Notes: a model not told the origin generated them from the sequence alone. 64,000 nt of DNA from Cryptomeria japonica (GCF_030272615.1 NC_081410.1:223255415-223319414); one strand, 5' to 3'. Numbered from the stretch's first letter, positions 11,230-23,409 are shown. A program made the numbers and translations.

Positions 11230-11599
11230 CTTGTCCCACTCAATACCCTAAGAAGCCTAGGGACCAGCATGATTACCAACTCCACCCACAGAAAGACTTC
11301 CATCCCCATGAATTTTGCCATCCCTAGATTTGAAATTTGAATTTTCCCACTCGCTGCTCTGCTTGCCGCTCCTCTCCACCCATGGTGCTCAAGAGGAATT
11401 GTTCTTTAAAAAATTTATGGTTTGAACCAAGGATGTAAGCACTACAGGCAAGAAGCCCCACTATTTCTCCAAGGTTCTCCCCAAGGTAAAGCATACTCCA
11501 TTGTTAACACGGTAGAGATGAACCCATGGGGTTTGAACCTAGGTTGTAGGCACTATAGGCAAGAAGCCCCACCATTTCACCAAAGGGTCATCCCTTGAT
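11230..11599 (-). repeat. LINE 5' region with two tandem monomers
   Basis: Two similar segments, 11419-11477 and 11530-11586, start about 111 bp apart and share GGCAAGAAGCCCCAC and a preceding TTTGAACC stretch. On the LINE strand each contains GGTTCAAACC, matching a Pol III B-box consensus. They lie at the 5' edge of the LINE, beside the target duplication. This resembles the monomer-type 5' UTRs of some L1 elements. Promoter activity is only an inference. Confidence 0.6.
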
Positions 11600-11938
11600 A
11601 TATTAATTATTTCATATTGCTTAAATCATTTAGCTTAAATATTCATATATTACTTAAATCATGTTAGATTAATCTTGCATATCTAGCTTAAATCTTGCAT
11701 CCATTTAGCTAATATTCATGCTCATATCAATTTAAAAATCCTTCGTTTAGGTGTTGTCTAGTCATTGGATAGCTTAGCAACCTAAGAGAAATCTAAACTC
11801 GCATCCATTAGAAGGCTATAGGTCGCTCTGTAATGGTTTATTATTTATTGATTATTGATTTACTAACCATGCATCTAATGACTTAATTGAAGTGTTGTGT
11901 ATTCTAGCTTGCAGATACCGATTCACTTTTCACACACA
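11600..11938 (+). repeat. Gypsy-type LTR copy b, right part
   Basis: This is the continuation of the LTR interrupted by the LINE, matching 20528-20865 and ending in CACTTTTCACACACA. It ends four nt before a primer-binding-site-like sequence, so this LTR acts as the left (5') LTR of the non-autonomous Gypsy element. Confidence 0.88.
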
Positions 11939-11942
11939 TTTT

Positions 11943-11968
11943 TGGCACCTACCATGGGGATCAAACCC
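11943..11968 (+). promoter_or_regulatory. Gypsy primer-binding site
   Basis: The sequence TGGCACCTACCATGGGG starts four nt after the LTR end. It resembles the TGGCGCCGTTGCCGGGG-type PBS typical of Tat/Athila-like plant Gypsy elements, with several transitions. Its complement also reads like the T-arm and acceptor end of a tRNA (GGTTTGATCCCC ... CCA), which supports the assignment. Confidence 0.7.
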
Positions 11969-12069
11969 ATGACTACAAGATTTCTAATGTTTCTTGGACA
12001 AATTTAATGTTGGGTTTTTATAACTAATAAACATGTGTTAAATTTGCAAATAAAAATCTTTCTTTTTGC

Positions 12070-12448
12070 TTGTTCTTCTGTGACAGTAAAAAATGGTCTC
12101 TGTTTGGAAGGCATAACTTTTTAATTAATTGTTGGATCTAAACAAATTTTTTATATGTTGTTGAAAACCAAGTTGTCTATAGTTTAACTGAAGCGATATT
12201 CCTAATAATTTTTGGTTTGAAAGTTAGGAATGACAGAGTGTAGAACTATCATTTTACTTATTCTTCTGTGACAGTAAAAAATGGTCTCTATTTGGAGGGC
12301 ATAACTTTTTATTTAACCATTGGATCTAAACAAAATTTTGATTTATTGTGTCAAACCAAGTTTTCCACATTTCCACCGAAGAGAGTTTCCTAATTATGTC
12401 ATGTTAGAAAGTTATAAGCGACAGAGTGCAGTACTATCAAAACTATCA
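12070..12448 (+). repeat. Two-copy 188-bp tandem repeat in the Gypsy leader
   Basis: TTCTTCTGTGACAG at 12073 recurs at 12261, and GACAGAGTG at 12232 recurs at 12420. Both give a period of 188 bp. The copies share GTAAAAAATGGTCTCT and the TTGGATCTAAACAAA region, with scattered substitutions. It sits in the untranslated leader of the non-autonomous Gypsy element. No function is evident. Confidence 0.88.
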
Positions 12449-13961
12449 TAACTAGGATAGTCATAAAAAAAGGAAATTCTTGTTAGATTAGTTTAATTTA
12501 CAGTTTGCATGCTAGAATTTTCTTTTGATGATTTTTTTTTATGTTATTTTGGCAACTAATCTTGGGTTTTTAATTTTTGTAGGTCCTCTTGACAAAGAAT
12601 TCAATCATTAAACATACGCTTGCCAAAGATTATAAACTCGAACTACTGATATCTTTGTTTTGCAGGTTGCCTCCGGAGATACAAACAAACATTTTGTCTT
12701 CTTAATATTTTTAGGAACACTTCAATTTATATAAGGGAAAGTACTTTGTTTTACATATTTTTGGGAGAAATCTAGAGTAGGAGAGTATGATCTTGTCCAT
12801 TTGGACAATCAGAAATCTAGAACTTGAGGTTTTTTTTATTAGAGTTTGAGATCTATTGATACCTTTAGAGGGCCTGCCTCCCAAGAAGCCCCTAAGGCTC
12901 GATGAGAGGGAACGACCCAAGTGATTCCTACCAAAGCCAGGAATCCAACTCACTATAATAAAACACTTCTATGGTGAAAGTCCCAGGAGATGGAATAATC
13001 GGTGGCATTGCTTCATTTATGAGGAGTGTCTCATGTTGAGCATCTTGTAGGGCTTCATGGTTTAAATCATGCTTGCATGACTACATGGTTTCAACATCCT
13101 ACTGGGTTTGTATCTAAATCACACTTGTGTGATAGTCAGGTGGCCCTTCCGAATGAAACCCTTACTAAAAACTATAAGATAGAGGCTACCTGATTCACCT
13201 CTGAAAGGGGGATAATTTTTATGCAAGAGAGATAGTAACTCTCCCAAGACACTTGCCATATTGTGCCCCCATTAGCATTTGGAGTCGGCTAATACGGTGT
13301 TGAGAATCCATTGTGTGAGACTCAGTGGCTGTATTCTGATTAGCTATTAGGTATGTATCCAAGTCAGCAAGCAAAGATTATCTTCTCTAAGCCAACTTCT
13401 ATAGGGTTAGCATGTTGTGATTGAATTATTATATATCTTGCGTGTTTTATGTGTTTTCATTCCTGAAAAAGAAACTGAAAGCCTAAAATTGGAGAAAACA
13501 AATCAAATAATTTAGTGATAAACTATGTCTGTGTCCAAACTGGTCTCTAACAAATATCAAAAATTGGTCTTTGTCAATCATTGAAATTCTCTATCAAAAT
13601 CTTGTCTCTGTCCAATCCTCTATCATATGAATTCCTAATCTTGTCAGTCAAAATAGTCAAAATTGCCCAGATTAGTCTACAACAAGCAAAAAACTAGTCA
13701 TCATCCTCCTGAGCATAAACAACCTTGATAATGTACCCCTTTCATTGTGTTGCACGATTTTATCGATCATCTCTCAGCTAGTTCAAACAATATCTTCTCA
13801 AACCTAAGTTAACTTAGATAATGTCTTACACATGATAGATCATTCCTGAAACCAAACTAAATCTTAGTTACTTCTCTCAATCACTATGTTAAATGAACAA
13901 CTAGCTTCAATTTGATCTTGACTTCTGCATCACATCTAGCTCTTGGTCTCATTGGTTGTAA
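12449..13961 (+). other. Gypsy leader, noncoding
   Basis: This is the rest of the untranslated leader between the 188-bp repeat and the Gag-like ORF. Short frames on either strand show no family motifs. A long leader is usual for large plant Gypsy elements and could hold packaging signals, but none can be identified by reading. Confidence 0.5.
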
Positions 13962-14600
13962 ATGTCTGTTCAAACCAGAAGCTCTTCTAAAAATTCCAAC
14001 AAAAGTAAGAAGCACATGGCTTCCTTAGCTCAACAAATTCAAAATCTCAAGAGAGAAATATATGACATTCAAGCTCAACCAAAAGATTCAATGACACCTC
14101 TTGAGATAAAATTCATGATACTAAGAACACTAGACTTCAAAAAATGTTAAAACAATTACATAAGATGGAACAAAAAATAATTGACAATAAAAGACCAAAT
14201 CTCAAACAAGCTCACAAGACACTCTCACCAAGATAAAAAGACATTTATCCCCTAGATAGACAATTTACACCTTTAGGGCAATCTATTGAGTCGACTTTGA
14301 AAGAGCTTCTTGAGCATAATCTTATCATATTGCCTAAAAAGACCACATGGGGATGTGAATTTGTGAGTAAGTATTGTGCATATCATAGACAAATTGAACA
14401 TAAGACTTTGAAGTGTATGGAATTAAAACATAAAATTCAAGACCTCCTTGATGATGGTGTTATTCAAATTTATGATCATAATAATTCACCTAAAGAGAAA
14501 CCAGATGTCATTACCAAGCATGACCAAAATTATGAACCCGCATATAGAAATGGCCTACACATATCCTCCATCCCTTCCATGATGCCTTCATATCCTAAAA
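13962..14600 (+). pseudogene. Remnant Gag of the non-autonomous Gypsy element
   Basis: The first 62 codons (MSVQTRSSSKNSNKSKK ...) are basic and resemble a Gag N-terminus. After a frame change (about 14150-14297) a second stretch reads KELLEHNLIILPKK, then CAYHRQIEHKTLKCMELKHKIQDLLDDGVIQI. The latter matches the knuckle-like Cys/His motif and helix that close Gag in many plant Gypsy elements (CxxH...H...C). The capsid core is missing or unrecognisable. The protein would bind element RNA in an intact copy. Another frameshift near 14600 leads into the Pro/Ser-rich ORF. Confidence 0.6.
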
Positions 14601-14601
14601 A

Positions 14602-16254
14602 TTGTCACCACAATCCATACCATCTCCTTCAAACAATGAAACTTCTCATGTTTACCTTCAAGGGCTATCTCCTATGGAAATCCAAGCTAATCCAAATCTT
14701 GGTACAAGTTCCTCACATGATTTAAAAATCCCAAATACTATGCCATCATGCACTCCAATTCCAAATGTACCCACTCCAGAGAGTCCCACTCAAAATGCTT
14801 CCCCATCATACCAAAATATGAACACCTTCCAAGAATCCTCCATGCTTATCAAAAACACTACCTCTTCCTTAGAAATGGCTTCATGTCAAGAGGACAATTT
14901 GAAGAAAGAAGAAACAAGTCCTATCATAAATCAAGATCAAGACACCAAAACTCCTCAATCCCATCTAATGATTAAAAAAGATCCCACCTCCCTAGAATCC
15001 CATGATGATCCCTTTATACCTTTCCATTTCTTCCAAGATGAACTCCTTCCATCTCAAGACAAAAGCATCCTTCCAAATATCATTCCTAATCCACTTCCTA
15101 AGCAAGATCATGATGCCTCTTCCATCTTTTCAAATGGTCCTATTCAAAATGAAGAGTCAAACACCCTTTCTACTCTATCCAATGGTCCTCTTCCATGTCA
15201 AGATCAAAGTATCCCTTCATCTCCTTGTCATAATCCTCCATATTCACCTCAAGGATCCATGATACCTACAAATCCCTCTCATGATCCTATCATTCCCTAC
15301 ATTCCACCTCCATCTCATAATGGACTCGTGCCTTCTTTCCAAAGAAAAGTGTATCCTACAAGTCAAAATATTTATAAAGGCAAAGGGGTAAATCTCCACA
15401 AGAAAGAACCCCTCCATATTAAAGAAAATGTTAAAGGTCATGGCCTTAGGGACATTTCTCAAGATGTTGGTATCTCTCATAAATCCTACATTTCTCTAGT
15501 TAAATCCAAATATACGCTTTCCCCATCATCTCTTCCATCCATTCTAGGTCCCTATATCCCTTCGTCCCTTATGCGGGATTAACAAAGGCACACATCTTTG
15601 AGTACCTTCCATCCATCTAAAAGACCTCCATATCATTCCTATCTATCCACACATCTCCCTCCAATCAATTTAGATTCCAAGTATAAAACTCATAAGTCAA
15701 GTAATCCACATGTATTCAAGGATCAACATGTCCCATTTAATCGACATGTCAAAACAAAGAAAAATATGATCCAAAAAGAAAAAGAAAAATACAAAATGCC
15801 ACAACGGCCCACAAAGAAAGAAGAAAAGTCAAAATTTATATGGGTTCCTAAGGAACTTGTACAAGCAATGCACTCTAAGGAACTACAAAAGCATGAAAAA
15901 TAAAAAACCATGTGGATCCCTAAGCGGCTTCTTGAAGCACAACAATCTAAAGAAAAATCAAAATTGGCATCCAAAATTGTTGTTTCTCCATCCAAACCTT
16001 CCGAGTCTATTCCTCCATCACCTCCCTCATCCATTTTGGGTTCTTATGCCCCAAAATCTGTAACCTTTCCTCCATCCAAATATCAAAATCTGAGATTCAC
16101 TTCTCTTCCATATGTCCACCATCCCTCAAGGTGTGTGCCAATGTTGATTTTTCCAACATTTCCATCTAGCCATACACAATTCTTCCAACATCCCATCCAT
16201 TATCCAACACCTCTTTTTCACCCTTCCATCTCTCTTATCCAATCCTTTGCATAA
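14602..16254 (+). pseudogene. Pro/Ser-rich ORF of the non-autonomous Gypsy element
   Basis: One frame runs for about 550 codons with only two stops (near 15580 and 15901). The product is low-complexity, rich in Pro, Ser, His and Asn, with repeated short patterns such as ILPNIIPNPLPKQD and NGPLPCQDQSIPSSP. A basic part (KTKKNMIQKEKEKYKM) is followed by two related motifs, IWVPKELVQAMHSKELQ near 15840 and MWIPKRLLEAQQSKEKS near 15910, which look like a tandem duplication. No pol motifs occur. I do not recognise a family. It occupies the position where pol would normally start, downstream of Gag. Confidence 0.5.
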
Positions 16255-19200
16255 ATCCTTGCCCTAGTTTCATTTCATTATCCTACCAACATCTTTGAGC
16301 ATACCTTCATAGCCATGGTCTATTGCAACTCATATTATAAGGGTACCATCCAAAGAAGTGAGACATTGGGGTCCTTCTTCCATCCCCTAGCATTCCTCCA
16401 TTATCTTCCAAAAAGAAGAAAAAAAATGATGAAAAAATGAAAAAAAAAATTAGAAAAAAATAAATAAAGAGAAATAAATTTGTCCTTGTGTGAAAGCCAC
16501 TTCTTGTGGCGCCTTGGGAAAGTACCATGATGAAAACCTGGCAAATAGGCATCATGCATAATCCATTATCCTTTTGCACTTTACAATGGGGGAAAGTTCC
16601 ATCGATGTACATCCATCTATTATCCTTCTTCCTCCATTATCCTTCATCCTCCATTATCCCTCATCCACTCTATCTACGTTCATATCCATTTTCCACCTTT
16701 GATCTTGACAAGGTTAAGGATCTTTGCAGGCTTCATGTGTCCTATATATTGGACTTTATCCACACCCTTTAGCTCCTATCCATTGCTCGCTTACATCCTT
16801 CATTACCACCTTTGATCTTGATTATCCTATTTGTCCCCTATCCAGATCTTGATCAACACTATGGACAAAATGCAAAAACATGCTTTCTAAAAACCTCTTG
16901 ACATGGCCACTTCTTTGGACCATATGGCTTTGTTATGCTATATCCTTGCTTTACATTGCTAAAATCCTTGCTTTACATCACTAAAATCCTTTCTTTACAT
17001 TGCTATATTTGGACCCTGTGCTTGGATTAACATTGTGAGATAGTCCTTGAAAGCATCCACCACCATTCGCTTATCCATTCATGTACTCAAAATCCCTTTT
17101 ACCTTGCTAGACACTAGGGGCAAACATCAAAATCCTAAAATGTCCTGAACAAAATCCTAAAAATCCTAAAATGTCTTGAACAAAATCCTAAAAATAAAAA
17201 AACTCACTAAATAAAAATAACTGACAAAATCGAAGCAAGAAAGCATAGAGAATCCTTCAAACCAAATCAACCACAGACAAACTCTCAAGGTCTACAATCA
17301 AACTTATCACATGTCTTGTTAATTGATCTATTAAACTCTATCAAACATGAACATGTCCTATACAAGGATGTGTACACTCGAAACTAGACAGATCAGTCTT
17401 ATATGGGGTACTTACTCTTTGAAACTAGACATTCCTATCGATGATCACACAAATCAAAACAATGACATAGATCAGTATGGCTGTTGGATTTTGTCTAGGT
17501 TAGTCTTATCTCTTGTACTAAAGTGATGCATCTTTGCATTAGCTTGTACATATCTTTTAGTCACTTTCATGACATCGTGATTCTTTTGGGACCCTCGTGG
17601 CTTGAAACCAATCAATGTCCTAGTCTTAGGGTAATCGACTAAGCAATTTACATATCCTAAGTAGTATCAACCAAGTCATCTTTCAGTCATTGGTACCCGG
17701 TCATCCACTCTGAGTCAGTCACCTGTCTCCTAACTACTATAGAGTTTTATCACTAAGTACACAAGAAAAACAAGACTACTAAAAACAATCATTAAAATAT
17801 TTGAGATATGCATGAAATTTTCTTTGAGTGTTGTCTTTTATATTGGTTTTCGATTATTATTCCCTCTGAGTAACTCGAGGAAGTCTATCTTGACTAAGAG
17901 GAGCAAGGATTGGGGGCATAATACTTTTCTTTGTTTTCTGCTTGTAGGAATGAATCTGATGATCTGGAAACATCTAATTAGTTGGGTGTTTGTGATAAGT
18001 GCCTTCACATCACGGTGAAATCACCACATATACCTTGACTTTGCTTATTTGTATGCTACAAGGAGGTTGGAGTCATTTCTTTGTCTGTTTGAGGGAATTT
18101 CTTTAATGTGCAATCTGGATGTATGTGTAATATGTCCAAGGATATGAACAAAAAAAAGGGTCATTGTGAACATGATAATTAATATTGCATATGAAAAGGA
18201 AGGAACTCTATTTTTCCTGCTATGTTTGTAAAACGCTCAGTGATGAAAATTAAGCATTCTAAATCCAGTGACTAGGTTTAGGTTGCATTCATCCTAAATT
18301 TTATGCATTTTGAGTGATTTCAGCATGATAACAATGATCTCTTTATCTTTTTAATGAGAGTTTGAAGCATCATCACTTCTCTGCTAAGTGGTCTTTGTTT
18401 CATCATCATTTCTCCAATCGAGTACTTGTGTATTGAGATGTTAGCTGCATACATGAGCATCTTATATAGATCCATACATTTCATTTTATACTTATTTGCA
18501 TTCATATTATTTCATGAAGAAAAATAAACTTTTGTATTACTAGTTACTCATTCTCCTCATTTATTTGCATAAAAAGAAACAAAAATAAACATCCATATTT
18601 CATTTGCATTCATTCATCTATACTAAAAAGATATGCATACATATAGAATAAAGCATATAGAACAACATCTCATAATCAATCAACACAAGTACGATGAAAA
18701 CAAATCAAGAGCTCATAAATCAGCTGTCCTGAGTCCATTTTCGAGATCGAAATTGAAATCTGACATCAATTCTCTCATCAAAATTTCACGACATTGACCA
18801 CTTAGTGCTCTCATCAACTGCTCATTCTCTTCTTCAATTCATGCTGAATTTCTAATGAATCAATGCTAAATCTCAATTTAATTCTCACATTAACTCTGAT
18901 TTTAATCTTCAACATTAATCTTTGTGCTCAAATAACTTATCATCGCTACAAAAAGAAAATTGCCTACAATCACTATGCAACCCTCGCTATCTTTCAATTT
19001 CGCTCCCGAGGGGGCATACTCATGACCTCAAAGTCGAGAATTTCTTTCAAAAATATTCATTGCAAGTCAAGCAACTAATCTTTTCTAAACATCAAATAAG
19101 ACCTCATCGCTAGGGCCATCTCAACTTCATCGCTTTATATCAAGTTGAGATTTCTCGACCATCTGAATCGAATTAATTGCTAGGGGCATATCATTTTTAT

Positions 19201-19704
19201 TGCTTCATATCAAGTTGATATTGTCTTTGTCTGAATCAGTCTCTTAATGTTAATTAGTTTCATCACTTTTCATCAAGATGATTATTCTTTTAAACTCAAT
19301 CAAGGGTATAAAGAGTATCTTTGATCACACTCAATCTAAGCAGGTGTTCAGTTTCATCATATTGAATCAAGCTGGACAGTTTATCTTCACTCATCGTATC
19401 TTGATCCATCAAGTTCAAGATCGATTTTATCCTCTCTCACTGTATCTAGTTCAATCAAGTTCTAGATCAGTAAGATCCTCTTCTTGATCAATCAAGTTCA
19501 AGTTCAGTATCTTTTCTCTTCATCAGTCCTAGTTCAATCAAGTTCGGGATCGGTTTCACTTTAATCAACTTTGTTTAGTTTCATCGCTTCAAAACAAGCT
19601 AAATACCTCAATCTTCATCTGGTTTGTGATCAATCAAGTTCAGAACTAGTATCTTCTAGACATCAAATTTTCTTTGAATCAATGTGTTGCTCGCACATTA
19701 ATTC
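16255..19704 (+). other. Gypsy 3' noncoding region with short repeats
   Basis: No coding family is recognised here. An A-rich stretch lies at 16385-16470. A 22-bp unit (ATCCTTGCTTTACATTGCTA...) repeats three times at 16942-17007. A second short duplication built on AAAATCCTAAAATGTC occurs around 17109-17195. From about 19100 to 19670 there is a degenerate array built on ATCAAGTT(C/G)A, about a dozen copies, just before the polypurine tract. Confidence 0.6.
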
Positions 19705-19717
19705 AAAGAGGGGCAAA
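19705..19717 (+). promoter_or_regulatory. Gypsy polypurine tract
   Basis: AAAGAGGGGCAAA lies directly against the TG start of the right LTR. The polypurine tract primes plus-strand DNA synthesis in LTR retrotransposons. The minus-strand Gypsy element at 42762-42775 has nearly the same tract. Confidence 0.88.
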
Positions 19718-20865
19718 TGTAATAGCCTAAAAACAATCATCTAAACCATGAGGCCCTAATCTCAACAACATCACCAAGGTCCTAATCAAAGGCAATTAAA
19801 TAAATCTTGAGCTCACAATTAATTTCTAAAATTATCAATGTCACATGGTAAAATTAATCACTCAATATTAATTAAATATTTATTTAATTAATTGATAATT
19901 CCAAATAAATCATTTTAAACAATTATCTTATTTATTTTAATTAAATATCTTTTACATATTTAATTAAATAAATCAATTGGCCATTAAATCATCAAAAAGA
20001 GGAATTAATTTGAAAAATAAATAAAAATTGCCATAAATCTTCAAAAAAGGAAACAAATCAAGAAAAAGGAATTGGAAATTATGAGCACAAATCTTCAAAA
20101 AAGGAAACAAATAAAAAAAGTAATTAGTTGACAAAAAAAGAATTAAAAATTGAGAAAAGAAATCAATTCAAGATAATCTTGAAAAACAAATTAAAAATTG
20201 ATAAATAATCTCAAAGAAAGCAATTAAAAGAATTAAATATTAAAATTGAATGAAATAGAGAGTAAATCAGTTTTTCCTGATTTTATCTTAATTTTAGTTC
20301 AATTTCCTTTAAAACTGAGAAAAGCATCCAATCACATCAATTCACCTGGATTGTGCTTCCTCTTGGAAAATCTTGACCGCTCATCATCATTTGATCTCAG
20401 CTATTGGTTTCTTTCTGAATTTTCTATAAATTCAAGCTCTCTCTCTCATTCAAAAATCCTGGAGAATATATTGTTATTATGTTGTTTTTGCTCTAGGTTC
20501 ATTGAGAATTTCCATTCAAATATTGCATATTAGTTATTTCATATTGCTTAAATCATTTAGCTTAAATATTCATATATTACTTAAATCATGTTAGATTGAT
20601 ATTGCATATCTAGCTTGAATCTTGCATCCATTTAGCTCATATTCATGCTCATATAGATTTAAAAATCCTTCGTTTAGGTGTTGTCTAGTCACTGGATAGC
20701 TTAGCAATCTAAGAGAAATCTAAACTCACATCTACTAGAAGGTAATAGGTTTCTTTGCAATGGTTTATTATTTATTGATTATTGATTTACTAACCATGTA
20801 TCTTATGACTTAATTGAAGTGTTGTGTATTCCAGCTTGTAGATACTGATTCACTTTTCACACACA
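19718..20865 (+). repeat. Complete Gypsy-type LTR copy c (right LTR)
   Basis: The 1148-bp LTR starts TGTAATAGCC right after the polypurine tract and ends CACTTTTCACACACA. It contains an AT-rich U3 with repeated TTAATTAA-type words and a TATA-like TTCTATAAATTC near 20425. The part from 20341 matches copies a and b. It is followed by CAATG and the unassigned block, as copy a is. Confidence 0.88.
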
Positions 20866-22336
20866 CAATGCTAAATTATCTTCAAGCTTGTCATCATTCT
20901 CAAACTTCTTATTGGGTGAGATTTTTTCTCAGGATCCTCTACAAGCCAGTGATAAACTGATAAAAAGTTGTGGGACCCATACTTTATGGATGAATAAGAT
21001 ACAATGGTCTATAGGAGACCTTATCTTACATCTTGATTTTCCTTGATGACAATTAGTAGGATAACGAAAAAAGAAAGAAAAGAGTCGATTAAAGAATTGA
21101 GATCAATTTTTGCAAGCAAAGAATGGAAAGTCTTGACAACAATAATCTGGGGGAAGAGAGATAGATGGTTAAACTATGATGGTGTTCAAAAATATATGAA
21201 AATTACAAATCATGAACTAATACAGCTACCTAAGGAGATATTTTTTCTTGTAAGATTGGATGCTACAAAAATCCCTATGCGTAAGGAAGACCTCTACAAT
21301 AAGGAAGAGAAAAAGAATTACCAAAATTAATGCCATTGAGAAATTAGAAAGTTGTGAAAGGGGAAATCAAATAATTTATTCCCTTCTACACTTCAAATCA
21401 TGGGTATAAGGCTTGTTTTGAGCTAGTGGAAAATATACTTGAAGAGAATGTGATTGTGAAATAAAGACTTTGTATCAATGTAGAGATTTCCATGAAAGGA
21501 CAAAAAAATACTTTTAAGGAAAACAATCAGGACCTTGAATATCATGAAATGGGTTAACACTATCTATTTTAAAGCTCGTATTTCTTTGTGACTATTTCCA
21601 TCTAACTCTATGGTTGTAGTTATCCAAGTCATGCACATTCTGGTCAGACAATTACTAGGTTGATTGTGATGAAGATGACATACACTAGTGGGGCACAGAC
21701 ATTGTTCAATTTTTGCAATACTTTGACCATACGTACTGACCAAGCTATTGCAATAGAAGTAGATTAAAAGGTGGTATCATCATGTAGTTGGACAGTCTAG
21801 AAGTTGATGGAAGGGACATACACAACACACAATAGCCATGGGTAGTAAAATTAATGACGTCTCTATGAAAGCTAATTTGGGCCTGTAGGTAGAACATCGA
21901 GAAGATAATTTGACTGAGATTTTTTTTGAAGAATTTGCAGCTGGAAAGAATTGCTAGTACTAGGGGATACTAAACCAACATCTATGCAGGTTGATAGTGC
22001 TTCAGAGGAACAAGGAGAGAAGCAACAACAATAGGATCACTTTGTATTTTTTGATAGAAGACTTATTATGCAGACCTCCATGTTAATTGATGAAAAATAT
22101 TTTAACCCAATTTTGTTTATTTGTATTGAAAGGCTTTGATACATTATAGATCTTCAAAGAGGTTGAACGAAATTTTCCACTTGACTTAGTTGTTATGCCT
22201 GACTGCAGTTCAATTTGCAATTAGGAAATTAAACCATTTTTATATAGCATATGTGCAACATTCATGGATTACAATAAATGGCATAGCTTATAACAGCATA
22301 TCCATGCACAAAAACCTCAAAATATAAACAAGAGCT
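20866..22336 (+). repeat. Unassigned duplicated block, copy B, left part
   Basis: This matches 112-1565 of copy A. It stops at the target duplication of the Copia element and resumes at 29063. It includes the 95-codon ORF 21043-21330 (MMTISRITKKERKESIKELRS...), which has no recognised family, is Lys/Glu-rich and is broken in copy A. Confidence 0.88.
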
Positions 22337-23396
22337 TGTTGGTATTTTGGTATGGTTTTGTCATTGATGTCAACACCTACTAAACACTTATCAACTTTAG
22401 GACTTTGGAGAATCAGCAACATTCACTGGCAAGCAAGTGACTCATGCACAGTGATCAGTATCTGGTACACCGACAAGATATAATGATCACCGGTACTTGC
22501 AATGATATGGAAAACACATGGTTATGTCGAAGACATCATTTGAACATCTTGTCCTAGAGTTTTGTTCATTGGTATATTCATATTTGCATATTTGTTGTTA
22601 CTGACAAATAGGTCCAGGGTTACACCGGTAGGTTTATCTTTTCCAGATCAGCATGGCATGCTATGGAGATGATTAATTATTGTTGTAAATTCTTTAAGCC
22701 GACATGTTCAATCAGTTATTGCATCGGATATTGTATTATTTGTAAAATGTTTTTATTATAATATCTTGTAGAGATGACCTACTAAAATTGGTCTTAGGTT
22801 ATGGTATAAATGTAAGATAGTATTTGTAAGATCAGATGTAAAATGAGAAAAAGGATTGTGTGAAGGTATATGCGAGAATAAGTAGAGCTATACACGCAGA
22901 CATCATTTGAAGATTGAAGGAAGGGTTTTTGTGAAGACAATCAGAACTACACCGATACTAAATCCAGCATATGAGGATGCTATTTTGTGTAGTACATTCT
23001 TATTGGATTTAACCATCCAACTGTAGTCAGTGTGACTCCCATTTTGTGATTGAGTAGTGAGCTCTAGGCGCTTGGCCTTTCTGCATGTGTAGACCCCATT
23101 TATGTACACTTACTATCTGCAGTAGTATCATCTGATTGTGGGTAAGGTTTCCCACCATGGTTTTTTCCCTTACAAGGTTTCCACATACAAATATTGGTGC
23201 TATGTATTGTGGATGACTTTGTCTTTATGTTTCATGCACTAATCCTTACTAGTATAGCAATTAACAATTAAATCTGTCTATCGGCATATTAAACTAGTTT
23301 ATAGGTATCAAGCATTAAGTTGGTTAAGTTGTTTTTGGTTTGAATTTATTTGACAACTGATTCACCCCCCCTCTCAGTTGTCTCTGGGACCTAACA
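22337..23396 (+). repeat. Copia-1 5' LTR
   Basis: This 1060-bp LTR runs TGTTGGTATTTTGG to GGGACCTAACA. It contains GTCATTGATGTCAAC near its start, a CCCACCATGGTTTTTTCCC box near 23150, and GATTCACCCCCCC before its end (7 C). It would provide promoter and RNA start in an active element. Confidence 0.95.
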
Positions 23397-23398
23397 AT

Positions 23399-23409
23399 TG
23401 GTATCAGAG
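23399..23409 (+). promoter_or_regulatory. Copia-1 primer-binding site
   Basis: TGGTATCAGAG begins 2 nt after the 5' LTR and is complementary to the 3' end of plant initiator tRNA-Met, the usual Copia minus-strand primer. Confidence 0.93.

Larger units (their letters stand above)
2990..11599 (-). mobile_element. L1-type LINE with three ORFs
   Basis: The LINE is bounded by a 9-bp target duplication, ATATTAGTT at 2981-2989 and ATATTAATT at 11600-11608. Both flanks align with the uninterrupted LTR at 20530-20550. Reading on the minus strand, the order is: tandem 5' monomers; ORF1 with a DUF4283-like region and a damaged zinc knuckle; ORF2 with endonuclease, RT, zf-RVT and RNase H; ORF3 with a large mobile-domain-like protein; a 3' UTR; and a very short A tail. 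Without the nested 805-bp LTR and its target duplication it is about 7.8 kb, long for a plant L1. All ORFs are broken, so the copy is dead. Confidence 0.88.
2794..20865 (+). mobile_element. Non-autonomous Gypsy-type element with nested LINE
   Basis: The element runs from a 5'-truncated left LTR (2794-2989 plus 11600-11938), through a PBS, leader, Gag-like ORF and Pro/Ser-rich ORF, to a polypurine tract and a full right LTR (19718-20865). The only additional insert recognised is the LINE (2990-11599) with its own nested solo LTR. No protease, RT, RNase H or integrase was seen in the roughly 7.8-kb internal region. It would therefore depend on proteins supplied by another Gypsy element. The family resembles large retrotransposon derivatives that keep only Gag. 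Confidence 0.75.

Noticed and set aside
11943-11968. Possible tRNA gene fragment
   Set aside because: The T-arm-like complement is explained by a primer-binding site directly after the LTR; no anticodon or D-arm region is present.
16942-17007. Possible CRISPR-like array (22-bp units)
   Set aside because: Units are directly adjacent without spacers, and the sequence is plant retrotransposon DNA; it is a short tandem repeat.
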